NCBI RefSeq assembly: GCF_016808095.1
Contig: NC_068974.1
Span: 10,354,001-10,418,000, forward strand
Reading direction: 5' to 3'
Length of the DNA: 64,000 nt
Source of the DNA: Vigna angularis
Lineage: Eukaryota; Streptophyta; Magnoliopsida; Fabales; Fabaceae
The notes under the pieces are model-generated. The model searched no databases and was not told the DNA's origin. It was given only the letters and a program-made list of their open reading frames with translations. The first letter of the stretch is position 1. Each line of letters starts with the position of its first letter. The position numbers were made by a program, and so were the translations under genes. Below, in pieces: positions 35,084-45,385 of the stretch.

Positions 35084-35572
35084 AGAGTACTTTTCATTAT
35101 AATTCATGCTTAGTGCCATTTATCACTTCTCTAATGTCGAGTCCCAGGGTCGTCGTCTCGAACATTTCCACACACAAATGAATTGGGAACAAGCCACCTG
35201 GTAGATGTTCTTCCCTGAACACCCAACCCATTCGGGATACACTCCCATTGGTAGATGTTCACCCTTGAACACCCAATCCGCTTGGGATACACTCCCTCTG
35301 GTAGATGTTCCCCCTAGAACACCCAGTATTCCCCTCACTCGATCATCACTCTCGACGGTCACACATCGCGTTATCAATACACTCGACATTGATACTTAGC
35401 GGTCGTTACGACAAACAAATTGTAAAATCGGCAAAGTTCAACAAGTTCTACTTAGCGTCAAACATTCAAAGCTCAATACAGTTCAACATTCAGTCATTAA
35501 AAATTTCAACGAATCCAAGTTCAAATATGTTTATATTTATATGTACGTAGCGAACCCTAATCTATTACAATG
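35084..35572 (+). repeat. post-pol spacer with a 50-bp tandem repeat x 3
   Basis: GGTAGATGTTC followed by CCCTGAACACCCAA and GGGATACACTCCC repeats at 35200, 35250 and 35300. No gene is seen. It separates the convergent gag-pol and antisense ORFs. Confidence 0.8.
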
Positions 35573-37489
35573 TTAGGTGTGTCGCCCGCCAACCGCTCCA
35601 TTATGTTCAGTGTTGACGACCACCTCTTCATCCTCTTCACCCTCCAAGACAACATCTTCAGGTATTTCGTTTAAAGGTTTCAGTTGACCCTCATGCACGT
35701 CCTTCTGAACGTCAAATTCCACTCCCTCGGTCGATACCTGGAGCAAGTGACCGACCTGCCTTAAAGCCTTCCGAAAACCTCTAGTATGTTCAATCATAAT
35801 CGCATCCTTCAGCTCTTCTACCAACTCATTCCTTTCCGAAGCCTCTGCCTTCAATTCATTTCTCTCTCTGGCCAATACCACCATGGCCCTCTTGGCTTGC
35901 TCCAGCTCGCTCGCTATTTGATCGCGTTCCTTTCGGAGGGTCAAGCCAGCTTCCCGTGTATCGTTCAACAATGTCTCGGCCTCTTTCAGAAGTTGCTCCG
36001 CACGCTTCTGCTTGGCATCACAAGCAGTATGAACCTCGGTGAGTTCTTTCAGCTGAGTCTGCACCTTTTCCAACTCAACCCGAACCATACCTCTATCAGA
36101 AGCATAGGCCAGATGCCAAGCCAATGCATGTGCCCGTGTTGTCATCTCCAACATGGTATCGGCAATTTCTTGCTCACTCATGTTTTCGAAAACCTTCTTC
36201 TCCGAGGCGTCCATGTTCAGATCCACCTTATGGGAGGGGACGCTCAGTTTCCTCGACTACCTCCTTCCTCTTCTTTGAAGCTTCGCGACTGGTGTTGACC
36301 ACCTTCGTTTTCCTTTTACGCACTAGCGGCACTTCAGCAGTTGTTGTCTCGTCAGTCGACGCCGACAGTATCACTGGCACTGGCCCGGTTGATGGCACTT
36401 GGGGGCGTGGTTGACCAACGACATGTCCGGCAGACGGCCCCGGGCGGTTGACTTTAGCCCTCTCGTTACCGATTGATTGAAACCAACTTTTGCTACTTCC
36501 TTTTCTCCCCATTATCTCTGCAAAAACCGCAATCCATCCAGAACAGTCAATAGCAATAATGCAATCTACAACAACAATAAGCAAAGACACATACCAAACA
36601 CCCTCGCATCCGCGTCGTCAAACTCGAGGCAATCTATAAGCTGACGGGAAGAAAAGGGGCGTGGCAACGCGGTCAACACACTCAACGCCTCTAGCTCTTC
36701 GATCGTCATGTTATCTTCCGGCCAAGAAGTGAACCTCAGTAGGTCCTGTGTCCAGTACAGGGGGAATCGGGGGTTCCCCTCGCCATCGAAAAAATACCAC
36801 CGACCGACATCGGTGATCGACACTTTAAAAAACTTCTCTTTAAAATTCCTATATGACTGCAGGTAAAGCTCTAATAGCGCATTACCCGGCTCAGATATCA
36901 AGGACACCCATCCCTTCGTGGCCACCGGTCGACATCTAAAGAAATATAGAAACAAACCTACAGTGGGCCTAATTCCTAACGCCTGACACAGCACCCCGAA
37001 AGCCTGTACATAACCCAAACTGTTGGGATGTAACTGGCTAGGAGCAACGTTCAGGGTGCGCAAAACATCCATTTGGAAAGTGGTAAACGGCAGTCTCAAA
37101 TACAAATCGTAGAACAACGCAGCGTAACAATAAAAAAACTCATCAGAAGCATTCTCCCTACCATAGCATACCCTCTCATCATCCCGGCAAGCTATCAACT
37201 TTATACAGGTTTGGTACCCTAGGGTTCTTAACACACAACTATTCTCAATCCAGTTTGTTATCACAACCCTACTCCTAAATTGACTTCTAAGTTCTTTCAC
37301 CTCACGCGCCGCCCAGGCGTACTCATCTCCGCTAATCGGAGATATTATACGTCCCCCTGGACCCTCACCGCACACATTTCCATATACAAAAGCCTCGTCC
37401 CCATAAGGTATAGAAGTAACTTCAGGGCATTCTGCCGTTGATGACGGCCCCGGCGTATCGCCACCGGTGTTCTGCCCCCTTCCTTCCAT
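35573..37489 (-). pseudogene. antisense ORF of the Tat element ('putative gypsy-type transposon' protein)
   Basis: Encoded opposite to gag-pol between integrase and 3' LTR. From ATG 37489 the first part (to about 36595) contains LNVAPSQLHPNSLGYVQAFG and LGIRPTVGLFLYFFRCRP, typical of the plant family called 'putative gypsy type transposon' known as the extra antisense ORF of Tat-type elements. A GT donor at 36594 and AG acceptor at 36518 give a plausible 77-bp intron that keeps the frame into a basic/Pro-rich linker (36228-36517). After a 1-nt frameshift near 36227 the coding continues as a long coiled coil (36226-35573; repeated E/K/A heptads such as ELEKVQTQLKELTEVHTACD) with an acidic end. 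Function is unknown. The frameshift makes this copy probably non-functional. Confidence 0.78.
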
Positions 37490-37709
37490 GATCAGCACTA
37501 AACACACTAAGAAGAAGGAGATTTTAGGGTTACCTGGCAAAGTCTCGTAGCAGCGTAAGCAACGATGATGGCGAGGAAACAATCTCGCTCACGGTGAACA
37601 CTGTCAAACTCTGTTCTTCCACACAAGTGACAAACCCCTTTCTGAATCGTATTGAAGAAGGCAAAACGTTTAATCGCCCAGTGCCGTAGGATTCTTTTTA
37701 ATCCAAGGG

Positions 37710-37880
37710 CTACCAACTCGCGTCCCCTCGCTTCCCTACAAAAGCGGGAAAACCCTAAAAAGCGTAACGTCAAAACGGTGCGCATCACTTCCCCTACCAA
37801 CTCGCGTCCCCTCGCTTCCCTACAAGAGCGGGAAAACCCTAAAAGCGTAACGACAAAACGGTGCGCATCACTTTCCCTAC
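37710..37880 (-). repeat. 85-bp tandem duplication upstream of the antisense ORF
   Basis: CTACCAACTCGCGTCCCCTC starts at 37710 and again at 37795, with near-identical text to about 37880. It lies in the presumed 5' leader or promoter of the antisense transcript, next to the 3' LTR. Confidence 0.85.
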
Positions 37881-37952
37881 GACACAACACTCAACGTCCT
37901 TTCGTAAATTCGCCCGCTAATGCTCGGCTCAATTACTCGGACTCGGGGGGCA

Positions 37953-38692
37953 TGTACTATAGGATACCTGATCCTCCAACGGTCGACCGGTAACCCGGGC
38001 GACCTGACAATAGTTAAACCAAACCTGACGACAGATGTTGTCATATCGTATGATCACTGATCCTCCAACGGTCGACCGGTAACCCGGGCGACCTGACAAC
38101 AGTTAAACCAAACCTGACGACAGATGTCGTCATATCGTATGATCGCACATTGTCATCGACCACTTGGCGCTCGACAACCAAACAGTAATGTCGCGACATG
38201 TGACGTTCATACGACAAGTCGCCCATCCATGTCGACACACAGGACGATCGACATACAGCGCACGATATCGTAGCATACGGTTTAGCGGTTACAGATAAGC
38301 GGTTACGCATATTAGCTAACCAACGCCATGAATCACGGAAGTAATTGACTCCGCGTCAATACACAACCTAGCAGTTACAACTTCTACATAGTCCAACTCG
38401 ATAACTGCCCGGATTTTCAGGTAACAGTTTATTTTACTGTTTTAAATATACGAAACACGCCAGGAAAAAGGTACGTTTTTCCCCTAGAAGAAATTAAGAA
38501 AGATTACTCTTGATCTGATTCATCACATCCCTTTCTGACTTGAGCGTCGGAGTGCCTTTGCAGGTACCCAACCCATCTTTATTGAGAGAAGCAGAGAAGA
38601 CAAAGAGAAACAACACAGTGAGAGCAATACAAAGAAGAAGCAGTCCAGAGTTGTTAGGCTCGAATCTTGGTCTCCACATCCCTACTGAAACA
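37953..38692 (+). repeat. 3' LTR of the Tat element
   Basis: 740 bp, the same borders as the 5' LTR. It ends 44 bp upstream of the TATA box and 133 bp upstream of the ATG of the CX3C-peptide gene that follows. Confidence 0.96.
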
Positions 38693-38735
38693 ACTAATTA
38701 TTTTTGAATGTAAAAAAGTATAATAAGTATTTCTC

Positions 38736-38742
38736 TATAAAT
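38736..38742 (+). promoter_or_regulatory. TATA box of the CX3C-peptide gene, unit A
   Basis: CTCTATAAATTTATGG 84-90 bp upstream of ATG 38826. The paralog in unit B has CTCTATAAATTCATGG at the same distance (minus strand, 51472-51466). Only this core promoter is left between the gene and the retrotransposon LTR. Confidence 0.65.
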
Positions 38743-38825
38743 TTATGGTTATCTTTCGGAAAACAATGGCAAAGACTTTTCCTTCTATTCATATTTTAAA
38801 TCCTTAAAAAACATAGAAAAGAGAT

Positions 38826-39338
38826 ATGAGAAAAGTTGAGATAAAACCTATTGAAATTTTAGTTATATTCATGATTCTTTTTAGTTTTACACATGCTGAA
38901 TTAAGTAGTAAAAATGATGCTTTTATATGCAATGTTAAATGTGCAGTTAAATGTGAAACTAAATTATTTTCTCCATCATATGATAAATGCATTAAATATT
39001 GTCGATCATACTGCAATAGATCCTCTGATCCTATTTATAAATGTTTTACTAGTTGTGACTTAGTGAAGTCCACTTCCTACAACACAGGTATGCACTTTCT
39101 CAAAATATTTACTTGCTTTCATAGTTTTACATTTTCATTTAGATTTCATTTTATTAATTAATTTTTTTCATAACTCTGACAATTAGTTTTCCTATTGCTT
39201 ATAATTTTAACCATTGACTTTACTTTCTTTTCAGATGAACTTTTGACAATATTATCATCGATTTCCATTAAGAAAATTACCAAATATTCTAGAGAAAAAA
39301 TGATATTTAAGGTGTGCGAGCAAGGTATTAAGATATAA
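38826..39338 (+). CDS. CX3C-rich secreted peptide, unit A, with replaced second exon
   Basis: Exon 1 (38826-39087) encodes a signal peptide (RKVEIKPIEILVIFMILFS) and a mature part with eight cysteines: C-x3-C-x3-C-x11-C-x3-C-x3-C-x9-C-x3-C. A phase-1 intron (39088-39234) ends in TTTTCAG. In units B and C the next exon begins GCGCTCA and supplies another C-x3-C; here that exon is missing, and the sequence after the acceptor matches the 3' untranslated region of the paralogs (GAACTTTTGA, then ATTATCATC...TTTCCATTAAG). By chance it stays open to TAA 39336-39338, giving 121 residues with an unrelated 34-residue tail. The family is unassigned; it resembles plant thionin-like small secreted peptides. 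It may be a pseudogene, or use an altered C-terminus. Confidence 0.6.
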
Positions 39339-40142
39339 TGTGAATTAAAACTATGAATATGTAACCTCCCTTCCGGGTTATTATAGTGTTTTAAGACAAA
39401 ATTTTATTGAAAGAGTGTAATGCAATTAAGATGACAATTTTAATAGTTTTAGTATTTTATAAATTTTAAAATAGTCTAGTTCAAGTCAAAACTATATTTA
39501 ATAGATTATGCTATGATTAAATTTCTTTTAAGAATAACCTAGCTTTGACACATAACATATCTAGATTCAATTAAACTAAACTCTAACTATGAAAACATGT
39601 AACACACCATAGCTTATTTGCACATCATAAAAAAGAAACCTCTCATGCTATTAGAATAATAGCGTGAAGTTAGATTATTGTTATTTTATAATTATTTATA
39701 TTCTTAATAGATCTAATGTTTTTAAAAATAATTATTACATATACTAATCAAGTCATGCAAATAAAAAAGTTTATTATCTTTTTTTTCTAATTCTATAGTT
39801 GTAATCAAAGTTTATCATTCTTTAATAATAGTAAAATTTCTTAATTTAATTATGTGTTGTATTTTTTATATTTTTTATTATTTTAATGAAATTTTAATTA
39901 GAAGTATTTTTCCCTACATTTTTAGAACATTTAAATTAAATTTCTATTATTTAAAAGTAAGAACTTAAATAAAAATATTCAAATTTGGAAAAAGTTAAAT
40001 TTTAATTTATTATTTAAATAGGTATCCACGCTAATTTCTCATACAATAAAATTATGTCTAATTAATTGGGTGGATATTTTATTTGGTAATAATATATTAT
40101 TTGTCAAATGTAAATTTTATAATAACATACACTAATTATAAT
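39339..40142 (+). repeat. downstream spacer of unit A
   Basis: Reverse-complement match to about 49680-50640 of unit B, including GTAACCTCCCTTCCGGGTTA against GTAACATCCCTTCTTAGTTA. It ends abruptly at 40142 (ATTATAATA), where new sequence begins. No other gene. Confidence 0.75.
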
Positions 40143-41469
40143 ATGCTTTTAGTCCTTTAAGTATCATTGATTTTTGGTTTTAGTTCCTACTCAAAACTTT
40201 GATGGCTTTTAGTCCTCATAGTATTGAAACATGTAATATTATTCTTTAAAAGGAACGATGTCAACTTTTTGTTGATCTAGAAAATGGCGAGGCCACGTCT
40301 TCTGCCAGCTTCCATCTTAAGTATCTGCCACATTGCTTGTTTAATTTGTGGAATGAGATTAAGTGATTGGCACGTGTGTCGGTGATTGAAATCAGATTAC
40401 AAAAGTTGGGTTCTTCTTCGTCATCTCAGTTGGGGGCAAAGCTGGGTGCTTCTTCGTCATCTCAGTTGTGGGCAAAGCTGGGTGCTTCTTCGTCATCTCA
40501 GTTAAAGGTTGGAGTTTGTCTTGTTGAGGAGGTAAGATGATATGTATTATTTTGCTCTTCTACGTGTGAATATAAGTATTGGGGATTTTGGGTTTGAGTG
40601 GGCACGAAAGCTAATGAAGGGATTTCTTTGTTGTAGTGAGATGAAAGGTGACAATGGAAGAAATGGTTGGACGCGAAGGAAGATTGGTTCGGGAAAGTTG
40701 CAAAGTTGTGGATCATCTTCACGGTTACCATAGGGGCGCGTTAAAGGTCTCGCTTCGTCCCACCTGCTTCCGTCGCTGTCTCGGAGTGCTGTCGGAGCAT
40801 CGCCGGAGTGCCGCCGGAGTGTCGACTGTTCGGTGGATGAAAAAGAGGGGTTTTCCGGGTTGTCAGTCCCACCCACACCTTTTTCTTCGTCTGTGTTCCA
40901 ACTGGCACACCTTGTGTTCACTCAAGGTTCGTTTTTTTTTATTTCAGTGGAATGAAGCTTTAATACATGCATGATGTTGTATGTGGATGGTTTTGGTTAT
41001 GTATGATACGTTTGTGTGTAAGCTGTACAAATATGACTTGTTGGATGACGGTGGAATGTTGTTTATGTATGATGGAGGTGGTTTGTTAATAGTATTTGTT
41101 GGATAAATTAAATGTGTGATGATTGATACTATGGACATGAGAACATAAACATTATTCGTTTGACGATACTGAAAATGTTTATGGAAAAAGTGGGAAAATT
41201 TATGGAATAAATTTCACTTTTTGTGCTTTACCCGTAATGTAGATATTTGATAAGTTATTAGATGAAATAAATGTGGTGGGATGAATTGGATTTTTTAGAA
41301 GGTCCTTTGATATAATTAATGATAGTCTGTGTGTGATTCTCCATTTGTTGTTTATCCTTTACAATTTGACATATAATTGAAGTCTATTGCATTTTGTAGT
41401 GTTAATGATTTTTATAGATGTTGTTTGGTTAATCTTACATTGTTGTTGTAATTTTGTTGGATTGGTAGT
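40143..41469. other. 5' part of an unclassified element, with a 36-bp tandem repeat x 3
   Basis: Begins with GCTTTTAGTCCTTTAAG, a type of sequence often found in plant repeats. 40404-40503 holds three 36-bp units (CTTCTTCGTCATCTCAGTTG at 40413, 40449, 40485), in frame as a 12-residue repeat rich in serine. 40730-40860 is GC-rich (GCCGGAGTG repeats). Short ORFs exist on both strands without recognisable domains. Confidence 0.45.
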
Positions 41470-42069
41470 CATGGACCTAGTTGGCCTTGCTGTGAAAAAA
41501 AACAAGCCACCTCAAAATGAGAGTGGTGAACCTAGTTGGCCTTGCTGTGAAAAAACTTCAACCCAATTACCCACTTCATTCGGCTTTGGTACCAGTTATG
41601 TTGGTGAACCAAGGTTCCTAGAAAATGTATTTTTATGTGACACAAATTTGTTAATAAAATGTTAAGAAATTGTTCCCAAATTACTTAGAAGTAGTTGAAA
41701 TGAGGGAAAACAAACAAGCCACTCCAAAATGAGAGTGGTGGACCTAGTTGGCCTTGCTATGCAAAAACTTGAACCCAGGTACCCACTTATTTTGCCTAAG
41801 GTACTAGTTTTGTTCCTGTACCATGAGTGTTAGAAAATGTATTTTTATGTGGCACGAATTTGTTAATAAAATGTTAAGAAATTGTTCCCAGATTACTTAG
41901 AAGTAGATCAAATGAGGGAAAATAAACAAGCCACCCCAAAATTAGTGTGGTGGTCGTAGTTGGCCTCGGTGTGCTAAAACTTGAACCCAGGTACCCAGTT
42001 AATTTGCCTTAGGTACCAGTTCTGTTCCTGTACCACGAGTCTTACAAAATGTATTTTTATGTGGCACGA
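41470..42069 (+). repeat. 212-bp tandem repeat x 3
   Basis: AACAAGCCAC starts units at 41501, 41713 and 41925, exactly 212 bp apart. Shared phrases are GACCTAGTTGGCCTTGC, GAACCCAGGTACCCA and GAAAATGTATTTTTATGTG. The third unit is cut at about 42069. The two intervals are equal, so indels have been rare since amplification. Confidence 0.92.
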
Positions 42070-42222
42070 ATGATATGAATTAATAAATTACTATTATTTT
42101 TTTGTTCTCTTTTTGCTTGTCTTTTAACAAATGCTCACAATGTTTGTTATCATTTCGAATTTGTTCTTTTACTTGATTGTGTTGGTGTAATGTAATTTCA
42201 CTTTTTGTGTTGGTGTAGTGTG

Positions 42223-43695
42223 ATGGAGGAACTTGGTGAACAAAGTAAAGGACGTGATAGAAGGAAGAAGGTACGTAGGATTGTATTTGATTTCCATACA
42301 TTTGTTGTTTGACTGTATTTAATTAGTAAGCATGACTTCGTATGCAGTTAGTGTTCAGACACTACTGCAAAACCAAGATGATAGGTCTTTTGAACGAACG
42401 GTTGACTATTGAGCAGAAGGGTTACATTGAGAAGAGTGTTTTTGGTTGGTTGTTATACTTGCCAAGTTGTATTAAGATAGGTAGGAATTTGTTATCTAAG
42501 TTATGTGGTCAATGGGTAGATAACATTAGTGGGTTTTATTTTGGGGACAAAGTTATTAAGTTTACTAAATTTGATGTCTGTCTGTCGTTAGGGTTGCCTA
42601 TTGTTGGTGAAGTGATAGATTTAAATAAAGTTGGGCATCGTAGTGTTTGTAGGGAGTACTTCCCTGAGGGGAAAGTAGATGTCAGCATGGTATATGACTT
42701 CTTGTTAGAGGAACATGAAAATTTTCCAATAGAACATTTTTGCAGCTTGTATATATTGGTAGGGATATCAGAGTTCTTGCTTCCGAATCGAAGTGGAGTA
42801 GTATTTCCAATTATTTTTGACCTTGTTTGGGAGTTGGGGTGTGTGGCTAAGTACAATTGAGGTAGTTTAGTTTTTCAGTACTTTGTTGAAAGTGTGTGTA
42901 GTGCTTCAACAACAATGAAGAATGAAACAAGCAAAAGTCATATTCATGTTCAAGGATGCGCTTACCTGTTGTAGGTACATGTTTGTTATGTAATTGTTAA
43001 TCAAAGACAATGATTCGTTATTGTTTTCATAATTTTTATTGTCATAGTTGATGGATTAAAAATTTGCAGGTATGGTTTTGTCACCATTTTGTGACATCGA
43101 AGTCCATTTATAGTACACGGGTAACAAAATTCCCAAGGTTGTTGAACTGGGTTGATATGAATATTGGGGATAAGTTTATCAAAACTGGTTTGGCAAAGGG
43201 ATCGGTGAGTAGTTGTTGATTAGACGAATGTGTTGGTGCAAAGTAATTTATGATTTATGTTATTATGAAATAAAAATTGTTAATGACATTATAGGTTGTT
43301 ATTGATGTTGGTGTGTCCAAAGAGGAGCTTGTGAGAAATTTGGTATTCCATTTAAGAAGCAAAATAGAGGAGATAAGGAAAAATTATTTTTTGTTGTACA
43401 AGAACAAACACGGGTAATTGCGGACATGCAAAGTAGTATTAATGATTTAAGAAAGTTGGTTGAAGAAAAAAATGAAGATAAGAATGAAGATTTTGTGGAA
43501 GAACCGTTGTGGGAAAGTGAAGATCGTTGTCAAAGTACACCGGTTCAACATGAGCAGCAAACCCCAGTGTTTGAAGGTGGTTTTGAAATGCAACGAAGCA
43601 CAATGTATGATCGTATGAAAGCGCAACCCCGAATACGGCTTAAGAGTGTCGTAAAAAGAAGTCCTTATACTGTAGGTGTTAGAAGAAAACAATGA
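42223..43695 (+). pseudogene. mobile-element-associated protein (DUF1985-like), interrupted
   Basis: Exons inferred from GT..AG borders: 42223-42270, 42348-42974, 43070-43204 and 43295-43695. The second carries the best-conserved part (VFGWLLYLPSCIKIGRNLLS, FDVCLSLGLPIVGEVIDLNK, FCSLYILVGISEFLLPNRSG), which resembles plant proteins with DUF1985-type domains common in Mutator-like and other repeats; the name is a judgement without search. TGA at 42858-42860 interrupts the second exon, which then continues in frame, and TAG 42972-42974 stands at its end. The last exon shifts frame near 43400 before a charged coiled-coil tail ending VRRKQ. It is probably a decayed transposon-carried gene. A Ulp1-type protease part, often seen with such proteins, was not found. 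Confidence 0.5.
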
Positions 43696-44935
43696 GTACT
43701 TGAATAAGTTGTATTACATTAGGAATTTAAGTTTTAGATAATGTTATCATGTTTGGAATCCTGTTGAAATAGTTGTTTGAATTTTGAAAACATTGGAATC
43801 CTTTTTTGAATTGTCATGATTTGATTTTTGTTGTCTGTAATGGTTTATGACAGAACTAGGGAGTTCAAATCAAGTGGGATGAACATGAAATAAAGTTCTT
43901 TGAAATGAAGTTTGTATGGTATTGATGGGGAATTTGAGGCATGACTATGGAGTTTTTGGCATGGTTGTCGATAGAAATTAGGTTTTGGAATTGATTATTA
44001 TTTTTGTTACATCGGAAATCATAACAAACAAATTAAATTGAAATATATTGTTGGTCATACACCATCATTGTTGAAACTGAACATTACAAATTGATTAAGT
44101 CGATGTTGAAGTCAGGTAACCGTGGTGAGCAAAAGTAATAACATTAGTCCCCACTTAATTGAACGGTGATCCCATTTGTGTTTTGTTAGGTACATTTGTT
44201 GTTTTCTAACATAATTTTGGGACCTAGGTTGTGTTATTTATTGATAATTTAGCAGCCTTATTAAAATATAATAATTTTCAACATGATGGTGAATATTACA
44301 AGTTCAAACCGTTTATGAAAAAGGTAGTGCACCCTAGTGTGCATAAGTTATAAAGTAAGTACCCAATTATATTAACTACGATCCCACACGTTATTTTTTG
44401 ATTGTGTATTATCATCATTTTTTTTAAATTGACAAGAGTAGATGAAAACCTTGATGTCGAAGTAAGTCTACCTTATTGGGCATAATACATAACATAACTA
44501 CCCATTTATTTTCATTGTTAAACCACATTTTATTTTAAAGTTAGATTTGTTGTTGGTGTTAATTATTTGGTGACCTGAGGTGTAATTGACGTTGATGGAA
44601 ATGGCAGGATGCCGCAAGAAAATATTATTACAACATGGAAGTCATTTTTGTGAGGTAGAAAGTTGTTTTAGAAGTTCACAAACCCTTGTGGACAAAACTG
44701 ATAACATAAGTACCCAAATATTTTAACTAAAGTCCTAGTTATGTAGAATAATTATATATAATATTTTGAAGACAATATTTGACTTAGGGCATGTGTTTTG
44801 ATGTGTAAAAGGTCAACAAATATTTAGTAATAAACCTTTTGTTTGTTACAATATTTTAGTTCATGTTCCACAAAAATTATTCTTTTTGATTATTTATTAG
44901 TATATTATTCAGTAAATGGGAAGTGTTAGTAGAAA
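43696..44935. other. non-coding stretch with weak dispersed repeats
   Basis: No gene is seen. Phrases of the type GTACCCAATTATATTAACTA and CTACCCATTTATTTTC recur at about 44152, 44360, 44500 and 44712, and are similar to GTACCCA-containing text in the 212-bp repeats at 41470-42069. This suggests an older, decayed extension of the same array. Confidence 0.45.
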
Positions 44936-45385
44936 ACCGAACGGTTCTAACAATAAGTGTTAAAACCGAATGGTGATATAAAAGACCGAACGGGCTAAAG
45001 CACTGACCGAACGGTGCACATTAAATTGCACAGAAGTAAAAACCGAGCGGTAATAACATTGAGACCGAACGGTCTCCGAAAAAGGAAATGAGCGAATGGT
45101 CGCTAAATACCGAGCGTCCTAACAAGGAACAAGACAAGCCGAACGTTAAAAGTAAAAACTAAAGCACAAGTAAACACCGATCATTGCAAGCAGAAACCAA
45201 ACGACCCTAAGAATGGGCCGAACGGTATGAACATCAAGACCGAGCGGTCTCTAAACAACAATTATTATAAGCATGAACACAGAAGTCGAACGGTTTTAAG
45301 GAGTAATCGAACGGTAGACGTAAGAATAAATGAAGGAGCCGTTCGGTCTCTAACAGACTGAACGGTATGACAGTAAAGGCAGGAA
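44936..45385. repeat. ACCGAACGGT short-palindrome array
   Basis: About 17 intact or decayed copies of ACCGAACGGT or ACCGAGCGGT over 450 bp, spaced about 25-30 bp apart (44938, 44965, 44992, 45013, 45041, 45063 and so on to 45357). The motif is an inverted repeat (ACCG/CGGT with a 2-nt centre). Sequence between copies is not conserved. Confidence 0.88.

Larger units (their letters stand above)
29081..38697 (+). mobile_element. Tat-lineage Ty3/gypsy LTR retrotransposon
   Basis: Complete insertion of 9607 bp (29086-38692) with a perfect ACTAA duplication (29081-29085, 38693-38697). Both LTRs are 740 bp with about eleven differences, all transitions (about 1.5 percent). The Tat lineage is indicated by gag-pol followed by a second, archaeal-type RNase H after the usual one, and by an antisense ORF between integrase and 3' LTR. 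A PBS (GGCGCCCACCGTGGGG at about 29830; primer tRNA not assigned) and a PPT (GACTCGGGGGGCA to 37952) are present. The polyprotein is broken in four places. It sits in the promoter of the CX3C-peptide gene at 38826. Confidence 0.95.

Noticed and set aside
42342..42860. 172-codon ORF as an intact host gene
   Set aside because: The conserved domain continues past its TGA into further exons with another stop and a frameshift, and similar proteins are typical cargo of plant mobile elements.
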